Assembly (NCBI GenBank): GCA_019449455.1
Contig: JAGRPO010000222.1
Coordinates: forward strand, 1 to 33,581
Length of the DNA stretch: 33,581 nucleotides
Direction of reading: 5' to 3'
Origin: Betaproteobacteria bacterium
Lineage (GTDB): Bacteria; Pseudomonadota; Gammaproteobacteria; Burkholderiales; Usitatibacteraceae
Shown here: in pieces, positions 1-10,749 of the stretch
How the letters are laid out: every line of letters begins with the position of its first letter
Numbering within the stretch: the stretch's first letter is position 1
The notes under the pieces: model-generated
Seen by the model: the letters and a program-made list of their open reading frames with translations, nothing else
The model's database searches: none
What the model was told of the DNA's origin: nothing
Translations under genes and position numbers: made by a program

Positions 1-411
1 GCGGCCGTCGGCGGGCAAGGCGGGGTAGGTCCAGACGTCCGCGCTCCCGGCGAAGTTGATCGTGCCGCCGCCGGTCGAGAGGAAGCCGTTGGGCACCGTG
101 TAGTCGGGGGCGACCACGCCCGCTGCGGCGAATCCCGCGGTGCCGACCAGGAAGCGGCGCCCCGAGGAATCGTCCGGGAGGTTGGTCGGGAAGGTGAAGG
201 AGCGGGTGGGAACACCGCCTCCGGAGGCGGTCAGCTTTTGCCCGGCGAGGAATTCCTGCCCGCCGGTCAGGGCGATGAACTCGACGAACTGCACGCTGCC
301 GTCGGCATTGGAGAACACTTCGCCGATCGACCAGAGGTGGAAGGAGGCCGAGGCGGGAAGGGCGGCAGCGGCCAGCAGGGAAGCGAGGAATCGGAGTACG
401 GCAAGGCGCAT
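1..411 (-). CDS. Exported protein of unknown function, 3' end outside window
   Basis: The first 137 codons of an open reading frame run off the left edge. The ATG at 411 starts a clear signal peptide: a short basic start (MRL), a hydrophobic Leu/Ala core and a probable cleavage after ASA near residue 24, so the product is exported. The mature part begins SFHLWSIGEVFSNADGSVQF and continues with Gly-, Thr- and Phe-rich sequence suggesting beta structure. I do not recognise a catalytic motif. It resembles exported beta-sandwich proteins that often carry a C-terminal anchor, but that end is not visible. It lies downstream of mlaA on the same strand, with an 87-nt gap containing two small hairpins, so it may be a separate transcript. 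Function unknown. Confidence 0.7.
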   Translation of the reverse strand, partial: MRLAVLRFLASLLAAAALPASASFHLWSIGEVFSNADGSVQFVEFIALTGGQEFLAGQKLTASGGGVPTRSFTFPTNLPDDSSGRRFLVGTAGFAAAGVVAPDYTVPNGFLSTGGGTINFAGSADVWTYPALPADGR

Positions 412-429
412 GGAAGGCTCCAGGAACGG

Positions 430-463
430 CGGGGGAAATCCCCGATGCGGGGTGAACACCCGC
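430..463 (-). terminator. Two adjacent hairpins between mlaA and the next gene
   Basis: Reading the minus strand past the mlaA stop, a GCGGGTG/CACCCCGC hairpin (463-447, one bulge, 2-nt loop) is followed by a CGGGG/CCCCG hairpin (444-430, 5-nt loop). Neither is followed by a T-run, so this is at best a GC-rich terminator or a structured leader of the downstream gene. Confidence 0.3.
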
Positions 464-498
464 AGGGAGCTTCCTATTCCGTTCCCGGACGCCGGGGC

Positions 499-1197
499 TT
501 ACTCGTCCTCGGGGCCGCGGGGCGGGCTGCCGTCGTAGACCTTGCTGCGCCGCCGCTGCAGCCACGCGTCGCGCGTGAAGGTGTACTTGTCGAGCGCCGC
601 CTCGTCGAGGACCTTCTCCGCCTTGAGCAGCCCGGCGCGGCTCCTCACCGCATCGAGCGCGTAGATGGAATACCAGATTCCGGCCGGGTCGATCGCGCGG
701 CTGTAGACCGTGCTCGGGTCGACGTATCGCGCGGGAGCGTCGCGAAGCGTCGAAGGGCCCAGCACCGGGATGATGAAATAAGGCCCCGGGGGCACGCCCC
801 ACCAGCCGAGCGTCTGGCCGAAATCCTCGAAGTGCCTCTCCAGGCCCATGGGGGTGGCCACGTCCCAGAGCCCCCCGATGCCGACGACGGTATTGAGCGC
901 GAAGCGGGCAAGGTCGGTGGCGCCGTCCGCGAACTTGCCCTGCAGGAGGTTGTTGAGCCCCGTGCCGATGTCCTCGAGGTTGCCGAAGAAGTTCGAGACC
1001 CCCTCCTGCACGAACTCCGGCGTGCCTTCCTGGTAGGAAATCGCGGCGGGCCGGAGGATGTGGCGGTCGAGGGTGTCGTTGAATTCGTGCATGCCCCGGT
1101 TGTAGCTCTCCCACGGATCCTCCGGGCGCAGCGGTCCCGGGACGGTGGCGCAGCCGCAGGCGAGTGCCACGAGGGCCAGGGCGAAGAGGTTCCTCAT
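499..1197 (-). CDS. mlaA: MlaA/VacJ outer-membrane lipoprotein
   Basis: This 232-residue protein matches MlaA, which removes mislocalised phospholipid from the outer leaflet of the outer membrane and passes it to the Mla shuttle system. The start [19 protein letters not shown] is a lipoprotein signal; Cys16 after ACG is the likely acylated residue. Family signatures follow: [25 protein letters not shown], the hydrophobic stretch around [14 protein letters not shown], and [23 protein letters not shown]. The length is close to the usual 230-250. The ATG overlaps the nadC stop as ATGA, so its translation is probably coupled to nadC. No other mla genes are in the window, which is common because mlaA often lies apart from mlaFEDCB. 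Confidence 0.95.
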   Translation of the reverse strand: MRNLFALALVALACGCATVPGPLRPEDPWESYNRGMHEFNDTLDRHILRPAAISYQEGTPEFVQEGVSNFFGNLEDIGTGLNNLLQGKFADGATDLARFALNTVVGIGGLWDVATPMGLERHFEDFGQTLGWWGVPPGPYFIIPVLGPSTLRDAPARYVDPSTVYSRAIDPAGIWYSIYALDAVRSRAGLLKAEKVLDEAALDKYTFTRDAWLQRRRSKVYDGSPPRGPEDE

Positions 1198-2051
1198 GCG
1201 GCCGCGTGCACGAGGCGAAGCGAGAGGTCGACGGCCTTGACGTCCTTGGTGAGGGAGCCCACCGAGATCCGGTGCACCCCCGTCTCCGCGATCTCGCGCA
1301 CGGTGGCGAATTCGATGCCTCCCGACGCCTCGAGCTCCGCGCGCTCGCCCGTGATCTCGACCGCCTCGCGCATGCGGGGGAGGGTGAAATTGTCCAGCAG
1401 GACGAGCTTCGCCCCGGCCTCCAGCGCCTCGCGAAGCTGGGCGATGGTCTCCACCTCCACCTGCACCATCGCCCCCGGGGTGGCCGCGTGCAGCGCGGCG
1501 CGCACGGCCGCCTTCACGCCCCCGGCCGCCGCGATGTGGTTTTCCTTGAGGAGGATGCCGTCGTAGAGGCCGATGCGGTGGTTGGTGCCGCCGCCCACTT
1601 TCACCGCGTACTTCTGCGCGATGCGAAGCCCCGGCAGGGTCTTGCGCGTATCGAGGATCTTCGCGCGCGTGCCCTCCACGAGCTTCACGAAGGCCCGCGT
1701 GCGCGTGGCCACGGCCGAGAGCAGCTGCAGGAAGTTGATGGCGGTGCGCTCCGCGGTGAGGAGCGCGCGCACGTCGCCCTCCACCTCGCACAGTGAAGTG
1801 CCGGCGACCACCTCGTCGCCGTCGGCGTGGTGCCAGAAGACTTCGGCTTCGGGATCGAGCGATTCGAGCGTGCGGTCGAACCATTGCGTGCCGCAGAGCA
1901 CCGCGTCCTGGCGGGTGAGGAGGCGGGCGCGGACGACCTTGCCCTCCGGCAGGAGGGCGGCAGTGAGGTCCCCGGAGCCGACGTCCTCGGCGAGGGCGCG
2001 ACGGACATCCGAGGTGATGGCTTCTTCGAGGGCGTGGATGGAATCGGGCAT
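1194..2051 (-). CDS. nadC: Nicotinate-nucleotide pyrophosphorylase (carboxylating)
   Basis: This 285-residue protein is quinolinate phosphoribosyltransferase, which makes nicotinate mononucleotide from quinolinate and PRPP in de novo NAD synthesis. The N-terminal signature [10 protein letters not shown] (residues 22-31) and the barrel motifs [21 protein letters not shown] and [12 protein letters not shown] carry the quinolinate/PRPP-binding Arg, Lys and His residues. [12 protein letters not shown] and LVLLDNF complete the family pattern. I chose the ATG at 2051 ([10 protein letters not shown]) because homologues begin close to this point. The open frame extends to 2159, but that extension would overlap the clpB promoter and matches nothing. 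The 3' end overlaps mlaA by 4 nt. Confidence 0.95.
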   Translation of the reverse strand: MPDSIHALEEAITSDVRRALAEDVGSGDLTAALLPEGKVVRARLLTRQDAVLCGTQWFDRTLESLDPEAEVFWHHADGDEVVAGTSLCEVEGDVRALLTAERTAINFLQLLSAVATRTRAFVKLVEGTRAKILDTRKTLPGLRIAQKYAVKVGGGTNHRIGLYDGILLKENHIAAAGGVKAAVRAALHAATPGAMVQVEVETIAQLREALEAGAKLVLLDNFTLPRMREAVEITGERAELEASGGIEFATVREIAETGVHRISVGSLTKDVKAVDLSLRLVHAAA

Positions 2052-2067
2052 GACGATGGCGAAAAGG

Positions 2068-2095
2068 CTTGAAACGGAGCCGGTTTGCCCCATTT
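2068..2095 (+). promoter_or_regulatory. Sigma-32 heat-shock promoter of clpB
   Basis: CTTGAAA at 2068-2074 and CCCCATTT at 2088-2095, 13 nt apart, match the sigma-32 (RpoH) -35 and -10 consensus almost perfectly. The predicted start of transcription is near 2102, giving a leader of about 60 nt before the clpB ATG. The elements lie just upstream of the divergent nadC start at 2051. The -35 box would be about 17 bp from it. Confidence 0.85.
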
Positions 2096-2117
2096 TCCGG
2101 GTTGAAACCGCGATTTC

Positions 2118-2131
2118 CGGGAAAATTCCCG
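2118..2131. repeat. Short inverted repeat in the clpB leader
   Basis: CGGGAA-AA-TTCCCG is a perfect 6-bp inverted repeat with a 2-nt centre, lying between the heat-shock promoter and the clpB ribosome-binding site. It could be an operator half-site pair or a chance palindrome. It does not match the CIRCE element bound by HrcA. Confidence 0.35.
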
Positions 2132-2161
2132 AGCAAATCCGTTGGAAAAAGGATACCACCG

Positions 2162-4765
<2,604 letters not shown>

Positions 4766-4766
4766 C

Positions 4767-4790
4767 GCGCCGCCCCGCCGGGAGCGGCGC
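4767..4790. terminator. Hairpin between convergent clpB and the glycine-zipper gene
   Basis: GCGCCGC (4767-4773) and GCGGCGC (4784-4790) form a perfect 7-bp stem with a 10-nt loop in the 28-nt gap between two convergent stops. There is no T-run on either side. The position suggests a bidirectional terminator. Confidence 0.45.
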
Positions 4791-4793
4791 CGG

Positions 4794-5294
4794 CTAGCGC
4801 CAGCGGCGGCCGTCCCCGTCGCGATCGCCGCGGCGGTCGCGACCTTCGTGGCGCCACTCGTGTCGCCGTTCCACGACGACCGGCGCGTAGACCACCCGTC
4901 GCGGCGCATGGGCATGCACGATCACGGGCCGCGGGCGGACCACGACGGGCGGGGGCGCGTAATACACGGGAGCGGGCCGGTAGTAGGGGCGCGGCTCGTA
5001 GTAGGCGGGCGCGGGAGCGTAATAGGTGGCTGGCGGGCCGGCATAGCCGGGCTCGTAATAGCCGCGCTCGTAATAGCCGCCGGAGTTCGCGGCGATGCTC
5101 GCGCCGGTCACCGCGCCCAGCACGCCGCCCACCACGGCGCCGTGGTGGCCGTTGACGTTGTGCCCGATCGCGGCACCGACGGCGGCTCCGAAAAGGGCTC
5201 CCAGCCCCGGGTCTGCGGCGGACGCTTGCGTGGATGCCAGCGCGGCGGTCGTGGCGACTGCAACGGCGGCGATCGCAAGGGGTTTCTTCAGCAT
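4794..5294 (-). CDS. Exported glycine-zipper protein with Tyr/Pro-rich tail
   Basis: A 166-residue exported protein. Residues 1-26 form a signal peptide (MLKKPLAIAAVAV start, cleavage after ASTQASA). Residues about 31-70 repeat Gly every four residues (GLGALFGAAVGAAIG, then GGVLGAVTGASIA), the glycine-zipper pattern of small outer-membrane or envelope proteins. The rest is low-complexity: Tyr/Pro/Ala-rich (GYYEPGY, PAYYEPRPYY), then Val/Pro/Arg, ending in a His/Arg/Asp-rich tail. The ATG at 5294 was chosen because GGAG lies exactly 6 nt before it. The in-frame ATG at 5306 lacks a comparable site. Such proteins are usually annotated as glycine-zipper or YMGG-like; the precise role, perhaps envelope stability, is not known. 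Confidence 0.8.
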   Translation of the reverse strand: MLKKPLAIAAVAVATTAALASTQASAADPGLGALFGAAVGAAIGHNVNGHHGAVVGGVLGAVTGASIAANSGGYYERGYYEPGYAGPPATYYAPAPAYYEPRPYYRPAPVYYAPPPVVVRPRPVIVHAHAPRRVVYAPVVVERRHEWRHEGRDRRGDRDGDGRRWR

Positions 5295-5508
5295 GGTCGT
5301 CTCCATCGTCTCGTTGACCGTCGGGCCGGGTGGCCTTCCGGGCGGCGCCCATTTGCCGGCGCCCGAGCCCAATAACGCCGCGGGCAGCCGCCGGTGGACA
5401 GGCTCACAAACTGTTACAACGTGGCCGCCTGCCCGGCCCCCGCGTTATAGTTGTCACGAGCCGGGCGGCATCCCGCCCTCCATCCCTGCGAAGACGGAGT
5501 CAAGGACC

Positions 5509-5625
5509 ATGAGCCACAGCAAGGACAAGGACACGAAGAAGATGACGAAGAAGGAGCCGCTGAAGACTCCCAAGGAAAAGAAGGAAGCCAAGCGCCTCAA
5601 GAAGCTCGAGCGCCAGCGCGGGTGA
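5509..5625 (+). CDS. Lysine-rich 38-residue microprotein
   Basis: A short frame with ATG at 5509 and GGAG 9 nt upstream encodes a 38-residue, highly basic peptide: 13 Lys and 3 Arg, with runs such as KTPKEKKEAKRLKK. Its charged helix-forming pattern suggests a nucleic-acid- or ribosome-associated peptide, or one folding only on a partner. I do not recognise a named family. Its TGA (5623-5625) overlaps the GTG start of nnrS (5622-5624) as GTGA, so ribosomes finishing this peptide could re-initiate on nnrS. It may be a real product, a translational leader, or both. The good Shine-Dalgarno and the overlap are the main evidence that it is translated. Confidence 0.65.
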   Translation: MSHSKDKDTKKMTKKEPLKTPKEKKEAKRLKKLERQRG

Positions 5626-6791
5626 CGCCGGCCGGCCCGCCGGCGGGCTTCGCGCTCTGGGCCCTCGGCTTCCGTCCGTTCTACCTCCTCGCGAGCTTGT
5701 ACAGCGCCGCCGGCATCGCCGTGTGGGCGGTGCAGTTCCTCGGCTGGCTGCCGTCGGGGGCGTACCTGCAGGGATACCTGTGGCATGCCCACGAGATGCT
5801 CTTCGGCTACACCGTGGCCGTGGTGGCCGGGTTCCTGCTCACGGCGGTGCGCGCCTGGACCAACCAGCCTACCGCCAGCGGGGTGCCGCTGATGCTCCTT
5901 GCCGCGCTGTGGGTCGCCGGGCGCATCCTCGTCCTCACGCCCAACGCGATGGCGGCGGCCTGGGTCAACGCGGCCTTCCCCGTCGCGGTGGCCATCGCGA
6001 TCGCCGTGCCGCTCGCCCGCAGCGCCAACCGGCGCAACTATTTCTTCGCGGGATTGCTCGTGCTCATGGGCGGCGCGGTGCTCGCGTTCCACCTCGCGAA
6101 CCAGGGCGCGTTGTCGCTGCCCCCGCGACTGGGGCTGCTGGCCGGCCTGGACATCGTGCTCTTCGTGATGGCGGTGATGGGCGGGCGGGTCATCCCGATG
6201 TTCACCAACAACGGCGTGCCCGGCACCAACGCCCGGCGGACGCTCGCCACGGAACGGCTCGCGCTCGGGAGCGTCCTCGCGCTTCTCGCGGCGGATCTCG
6301 CGCAGGCGCCCGCGGCCGCGATCGGCGTGCTGGCGCTGGCCGCCGCCGTCGCGCACGCCGTGCGGCTGTGGCTGTGGCAGCCGTGGCGCACCGTGCGCAC
6401 GCCGCTGGTGTGGGTTCTGCACGCGGCCTACGCGTGGATCGTGGTCCACCTCGCGCTGCGCGCCTTGTCGGCCGCCGGGCTGGTGGGCGAATCGCTCGCG
6501 CTGCACGCGTTGACGCTCGGCGCCATCGGCGGCCTCACGATCGGCATGATGACGCGCACCGCGCGCGGGCACACCGGGCGGCCGCTCCGGGCGGACCGCT
6601 TCGAAATCGCGGCCTATGGCCTCGTGATGGCCGCGGCGGTGGTCCGCGTCGCCGGGGGGATCGTCGTTCCCCAGGCCTATGTCGCGACCGTGGTCGGCTC
6701 CGCCGTGCTCTGGTCGGCTGCCTTCGCGATCTACGCCGTGCGCTACTGGCCCGTGCTCACGCGCCCGCGACTGGACGGCAAGCCGGGGTAG
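5622..6791 (+). CDS. nnrS: NnrS family haem-copper membrane protein
   Basis: A 389-residue, very hydrophobic protein with about 12 predicted membrane spans, in the inner membrane. Family signatures are present: GFRPFYLLA near the N terminus, WHAHEMLFGYT (from residue 54), NRRNYFF, GGRVIPMFTNNGVPG, and GMMTRTARGHTGRPL near the C terminus. NnrS proteins bind haem and copper and are linked to nitric-oxide and denitrification stress; their biochemical activity is not settled. I chose the GTG at 5622 because the N-terminal signature begins soon after it, giving the usual length of about 390-400. It overlaps the upstream microprotein stop by 4 nt and has no strong ribosome site of its own, consistent with coupling. 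No denitrification genes lie in the window. Confidence 0.88.
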   Translation: MTPAGPPAGFALWALGFRPFYLLASLYSAAGIAVWAVQFLGWLPSGAYLQGYLWHAHEMLFGYTVAVVAGFLLTAVRAWTNQPTASGVPLMLLAALWVAGRILVLTPNAMAAAWVNAAFPVAVAIAIAVPLARSANRRNYFFAGLLVLMGGAVLAFHLANQGALSLPPRLGLLAGLDIVLFVMAVMGGRVIPMFTNNGVPGTNARRTLATERLALGSVLALLAADLAQAPAAAIGVLALAAAVAHAVRLWLWQPWRTVRTPLVWVLHAAYAWIVVHLALRALSAAGLVGESLALHALTLGAIGGLTIGMMTRTARGHTGRPLRADRFEIAAYGLVMAAAVVRVAGGIVVPQAYVATVVGSAVLWSAAFAIYAVRYWPVLTRPRLDGKPG

Positions 6792-6894
6792 GACGGTGAT
6801 CGCCGTCGACCAATTCGAAGTCGTGCGCCGCGCGTAGCCGGGCCGCGGCCGGATGGCACAATGCGGGAAATTGTTTCCGACCGCCGACTCGGCC

Positions 6895-7923
6895 ATGCCC
6901 CCTGAAACCCTTTACGACGCGCTCGGCGTCGCGCGTGACGCGCGGCACGCGGACATCGTTCGCGCCTACGATCGCCTCTGCGCGGAAATCCACAAGGACT
7001 CCTCGCCCCCCGACCCCCGGCGGGAGGCGCGCATCCGCGAAGCCTTCGAGGCGCTCTCCGACGAGGGAAGCCGTGCCGCGTACGACGAGATCCTCGCTTT
7101 CGACGCGGCGGCCTCCAAGCGCAAGCGGGTGGTTGCCATCGCCGGCATCGCGACCGCGGCCGCGGTCGTGGCGACCGGCGCGTGGCTTTACCTTCGTCGC
7201 GACTCGTCGCAGGAGAAGGCCGGGCTCGCCGTGATGGAGTTCCATGCCGAGGTCGTCAATTCGGTGGGCCGCGTGCAGAGCATCGACATTTCCGGGAAGG
7301 CGACTCCCACGGGACTGGCGTTCACCGTCGCGAAGGGATTCATGGCGACGACCTGCGAAGGGCTCTCCCCGGGATCGCAACTGGTGGTGACGATCGGCAC
7401 GCGCCCCGTGCCCGCGCGCATCGCGATGGCCGACGAGGCGCTGGGGCTGTGCAAGCTCGCGGTCGACGGCGCCGGAAGCTGGCCGCTGCGGGTGGGCAGC
7501 TCGCAGCCCCGGGCAGGCGACAAGGTGTACGCGGTGGACGTGAACACCACCGGGGATGCCGTGCTGGTCGAGGGCGCCGTGAAGCGGGTGACCGCCGTGG
7601 CGCCGGCGGTTTACGTCGAGGCCAGCGTACCGGTCGCCGCGGGGATGGGGGGCCGGCCGCTGCTCGACCGCCATGGCCGGGTCGTGGCGGTGGCGACTGC
7701 GCGGCAGCCTGGCGCTCCCGCGCGGCACGTGTTCCTGCCCCCGGGATGGGGTGCCGAATCCCCGCCGCCCGCTCCCGCTGCCGCGCCGTCTCCTGCCGAG
7801 CCTTCCCCATCGCAGCCGGATGAAGCCGCGCGGCCGGCCGCATCGAATGACCCGGTCCAGCGCCGCGCGGAAGAGATCGCCCGGAAGTTGCGCCCGCCGC
7901 CCACCGTGCCGGACGACCTGTAG
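6895..7923 (+). CDS. Membrane J-like protein with degenerate trypsin-like domain
   Basis: A 342-residue protein. Residues 1-65 read as a J-domain ([22 protein letters not shown], then [17 protein letters not shown]), but the HPD motif at 33-35 is HKD. A transmembrane helix spans about 79-99 after SKRKR, placing the rest outside the inner membrane if the J-part is cytoplasmic. Residues about 110-280 follow a trypsin/HtrA-like pattern without the triad. The histidine site reads TTCEG (Glu155 after Cys154), the aspartate site reads GLCKL, and the serine site reads GMGGRPLLD (Gly252). A Pro/Ala-rich linker and a basic C-terminal helix follow. It therefore looks like a non-catalytic sensor or scaffold rather than a chaperone or protease. 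The ATG at 6895 aligns with family J-domains. The stop touches the next start. Confidence 0.75.
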   Translation: MPPETLYDALGVARDARHADIVRAYDRLCAEIHKDSSPPDPRREARIREAFEALSDEGSRAAYDEILAFDAAASKRKRVVAIAGIATAAAVVATGAWLYLRRDSSQEKAGLAVMEFHAEVVNSVGRVQSIDISGKATPTGLAFTVAKGFMATTCEGLSPGSQLVVTIGTRPVPARIAMADEALGLCKLAVDGAGSWPLRVGSSQPRAGDKVYAVDVNTTGDAVLVEGAVKRVTAVAPAVYVEASVPVAAGMGGRPLLDRHGRVVAVATARQPGAPARHVFLPPGWGAESPPPAPAAAPSPAEPSPSQPDEAARPAASNDPVQRRAEEIARKLRPPPTVPDDL

Positions 7924-8861
7924 TGGCCGCTTCCAGCCTTCTCGCGCTGATCGACGACATCGCGACGATCCTCGACGACGTTGCCGTCATGACGAAGGTC
8001 GCCGCGCAGAAGACGGCGGGCGTGCTGGGCGACGACCTCGCCCTCAACGCGCAGCAGGTGACGGGAGTGAAGGCCGACCGCGAGTTGCCCGTGGTATGGG
8101 CCGTGGCCAAGGGGTCGTTGCGCAACAAGCTGATCCTCGTCCCCGCGGCGCTCGCCGTCAGCGCGCTGGCGCCCTGGGCCGTCACGCCGCTCCTGATGGT
8201 GGGCGGGGTGTTCCTCTGCTACGAGGGCTTCGAGAAGCTCGCGCACAAGCTCACGCACGCCGCGTCGGAGGACGAGGCTCGCCATGGGCGGATGATCGAC
8301 GCCCTGGCCGACCCTGCCGTCGACCTCGTCGCATTCGAGGCCGGGAAGATCCGGGGCGCCGTCCGCACCGATTTCATCCTGTCGGCGGAGATCATCGTCA
8401 TTTCCCTCGGCACGGTGGCGGCCGCTTCGTTCGGCCAGCAGGTGGCGGTGCTCGCGGGCATCGCCGTCATCATGACCGTGGGCGTCTACGGACTCGTGGC
8501 CGGGATCGTGAAGCTGGACGACGGCGGCCTCCATCTCAGCACGCACGGCGGCGAGGGCGCGTCGGCGCGGGTGCAACGCGCTCTCGGCCGCGCGATCCTG
8601 GCGGCCGCGCCAGGGCTGATGAAGGCGTTGTCGATCGTCGGCACGGCGGCCATGTTCCTCGTGGGCGGCGGAATCCTCGCCCACGGGATCCCGGGAGCGG
8701 AAGCGCTCGTCCACGGACTGGCCGGCGCCGCGGGTTCATGGGCCGTCGGCCCCGCTGCCGATGCCGTCGTTGCCCCGGTCATGAACGCCGTGCTCGGCCT
8801 GGTGGCGGGCGCCGTGGCGCTCGGCCTGGTGACGCTGCTGGCGCGCATGCGGGCGCGCTGA
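7923..8861 (+). CDS. DUF808 (YedI-like) inner-membrane protein
   Basis: A 312-residue hydrophobic protein beginning with GTG at 7923, whose G is the last base of the preceding TAG. The pattern [19 protein letters not shown], the conserved [21 protein letters not shown] segment, and [12 protein letters not shown] match the DUF808 family, of which E. coli YedI is a member. Several membrane helices follow (for example [19 protein letters not shown] and [17 protein letters not shown]). The family has no assigned biochemical function. The 1-nt overlap with the J-like/protease-like gene suggests one transcript and perhaps a shared envelope role. Confidence 0.9.
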   Translation: MAASSLLALIDDIATILDDVAVMTKVAAQKTAGVLGDDLALNAQQVTGVKADRELPVVWAVAKGSLRNKLILVPAALAVSALAPWAVTPLLMVGGVFLCYEGFEKLAHKLTHAASEDEARHGRMIDALADPAVDLVAFEAGKIRGAVRTDFILSAEIIVISLGTVAAASFGQQVAVLAGIAVIMTVGVYGLVAGIVKLDDGGLHLSTHGGEGASARVQRALGRAILAAAPGLMKALSIVGTAAMFLVGGGILAHGIPGAEALVHGLAGAAGSWAVGPAADAVVAPVMNAVLGLVAGAVALGLVTLLARMRAR

Positions 8862-8872
8862 GCGGGCATCCG

Positions 8873-8896
8873 GGCCCAGGCGCGTGCGCCCGGGCC
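8873..8896. terminator. Hairpin between convergent DUF808 and acyl-CoA dehydrogenase genes
   Basis: GGCCC-A-GGCGC-GT-GCGCC-C-GGGCC folds into two 5-bp helices separated by one A/C mismatch, with a 2-nt apex that would open in practice. It fills the 42-nt gap between two convergent stops. There is no T-run, and a bidirectional termination role is inferred from position. Confidence 0.45.
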
Positions 8897-8903
8897 GCGG
8901 GGC

Positions 8904-10664
8904 TCAGGCGTCCGTCGGCGTCTCGACCGTCAGCGAACCCGTCTCGAGGGCGCGCTCGGCCAGGCTCTTCAGCCGCGCGTCCTGGTTTCGTTCCAGTGCG
9001 CGCAGCGCGCGCCGCGTGCGCCGCATCGCCATGGAGACGAAGATGCGCGCGTTGTCGATGTCGGCCACGGCCAGCTCGGGGCTGCCGGCCTTCGCGATCG
9101 CCCAGGTGGCCCGCGACAGCGCCGCCGTCGAGAGATAGATGTCGATGGCGGAGTTGGCGAGGCGCTCCTGGTGGAACTGGCGCTCGATCACGTCCTTGCC
9201 GTGCACGACGAGGAGCTTCTCGACGGCGAGCGCGAGGTCATGCACGGCCTGCGCCACCGACTCGGCCTCGTCCTTCAGCGCCGCGTGCACGCGCGAGAAT
9301 TCCGGCTTCGCCAGCTGGCGCTTCACGCGCCCCCCGATGTAGGAGCCGATGGCGCCCAGGGAGCGCAGCGGGTCGCGAAAGGCCCGGCCCAGCTCCTTCA
9401 GCTGCTCGCCCGGCTGCTGCAGGCCGGACAGGGCGATGAGGGCGCGCAGGATCTCGTTCGTTCCCTCGAAGATCAGCATGATCCGGGAATCGCGCACCGC
9501 CTGCTCGTACGGGTACTCCTTCGAGTAGCCCAGGCCGCCGGCGACCTGCTGCGCATCGCACGACGCGCGGAACGCGAGCTCCGAGGCGAAGACCTTGCAG
9601 GCTGCCGTCTCGAGGGAGAAATCGACGCCGCCGCGGTCGACCATCGCGGCGCAAATCATCCACCCGGCGTCCGCCGCGTAGCATTCGGCGGCGGCGACGG
9701 CGAACTTGCGCTGGATCATCTCGAAGCTGCCGATCGGGCGCCCGAACTGCTTGCGCTCCTTCGCGTAGGAAAGCGCCAGGTCGAGGATCCTGCGCGCTCC
9801 GCGGGAGGATCCGGCGGCGAGCCCCAGCCTTCCGGAGTTGAGGATCTCGAGCGCGATCCGGAAGCCGCCGCCCACCTCGCCCAGGCGGTCCTCCACCGGC
9901 ACGCGGACGTTCTCGAACGACACCGAGCGCGTGTCGCTCGCCTTGATGCCCATCTTCTCCTCGATCTTGCCGAGCTTCACCCCGGGCGCGCGGGCGTCGA
10001 CGATGAAGGCGGTGACGCGCTGCTTCGGCTTTCCGTCGACCTCGACGGGCACCTTGGCGAACACGGTGAAGACGCCGGCATAGCCGGCGTTGGAGATCCA
10101 GATCTTCTCGCCGTTGAGCACGTAATGCGTGCCGTCCGCCGCCGGCACGGCCGTGGTCCGCATGGCCTGCGCGTCCGAGCCCGAGCCCGGCTCGGTGAGG
10201 CAGAACGCCGCCACGCGCTCGCCGGTGGCGCATTGCGTGAGCCAGCGCCGCTTCTGCTCGTCGGTGCCGAAGAGCGTGATCCCCTTGCACCCGATCGACT
10301 GGTGGGCGCCGAAGTAGACCGCGAGCGCGGCGTCGGTCGTGCCGACTTCGCCGAAGACGCGGCTGAAGAGCAGGGCCGAGGCGCCGAAGCCGCCGTATTC
10401 CTCCGGGATGTTGAGGCCCATCATGCCCAGCTCCGCCATGCCGGCGCGAACGTCGTCGCCGAAGCGGCCGTCGCGATCGAGGCGGGCGGTGTCCACCGTG
10501 GCCGACGCCCAGGTGCGGAACGCGTCCAGGATGGCGTCGAGGTCCTCGCGTTGCGCCGGCGGCAGCTCAGGGAACGGGAACACGAGGTCCTCGCGAAGCT
10601 CGCCGAGGAAGATGCCCCGGGTGAACGAGGGATTGTGGTCGGGGTCGGCGAGGTGGGTCGTCAT
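8904..10664 (-). CDS. Acyl-CoA dehydrogenase, VLCAD/ACAD9-like
   Basis: A 586-residue flavoprotein of fatty-acid beta-oxidation that introduces the 2,3 double bond into an acyl-CoA and passes electrons to ETF. The FAD/substrate region FCLTEPGSGSDAQAMRT and NGEKIWISNAGYAG are clear, as is VAGGLGYSKEYPYEQAVRDS. The catalytic base is predicted to be Glu400 in IFEGTNEIL. The extra C-terminal domain of about 180 residues after the core, and the length near 590, place it with the long VLCAD/ACAD9-type enzymes rather than the usual 380-residue type, so long-chain substrates are likely. The ATG at 10664 (MTTHLADPDHNPSF) was preferred. The frame is open to 10748, but that part has no family similarity. 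No strong ribosome site is visible. Confidence 0.93.
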   Translation of the reverse strand: MTTHLADPDHNPSFTRGIFLGELREDLVFPFPELPPAQREDLDAILDAFRTWASATVDTARLDRDGRFGDDVRAGMAELGMMGLNIPEEYGGFGASALLFSRVFGEVGTTDAALAVYFGAHQSIGCKGITLFGTDEQKRRWLTQCATGERVAAFCLTEPGSGSDAQAMRTTAVPAADGTHYVLNGEKIWISNAGYAGVFTVFAKVPVEVDGKPKQRVTAFIVDARAPGVKLGKIEEKMGIKASDTRSVSFENVRVPVEDRLGEVGGGFRIALEILNSGRLGLAAGSSRGARRILDLALSYAKERKQFGRPIGSFEMIQRKFAVAAAECYAADAGWMICAAMVDRGGVDFSLETAACKVFASELAFRASCDAQQVAGGLGYSKEYPYEQAVRDSRIMLIFEGTNEILRALIALSGLQQPGEQLKELGRAFRDPLRSLGAIGSYIGGRVKRQLAKPEFSRVHAALKDEAESVAQAVHDLALAVEKLLVVHGKDVIERQFHQERLANSAIDIYLSTAALSRATWAIAKAGSPELAVADIDNARIFVSMAMRRTRRALRALERNQDARLKSLAERALETGSLTVETPTDA

Positions 10665-10749
10665 GGCGGTGGTTCGCGCGGGATCGTCGGACTTCGATTC
10701 TAGGGTGATCAGGGGGGCAGCGCGAGGGCGAGCGCGGAAGGCGGGCATG

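Noticed and set aside
6857-6862. -10-like hexamers CACAAT (6857), TAGAAT (10820 plus, 10702 minus) and TAAACT (15341) as promoters
   Set aside because: None has a convincing -35 element at 16-18 nt, so they are not listed as promoters.
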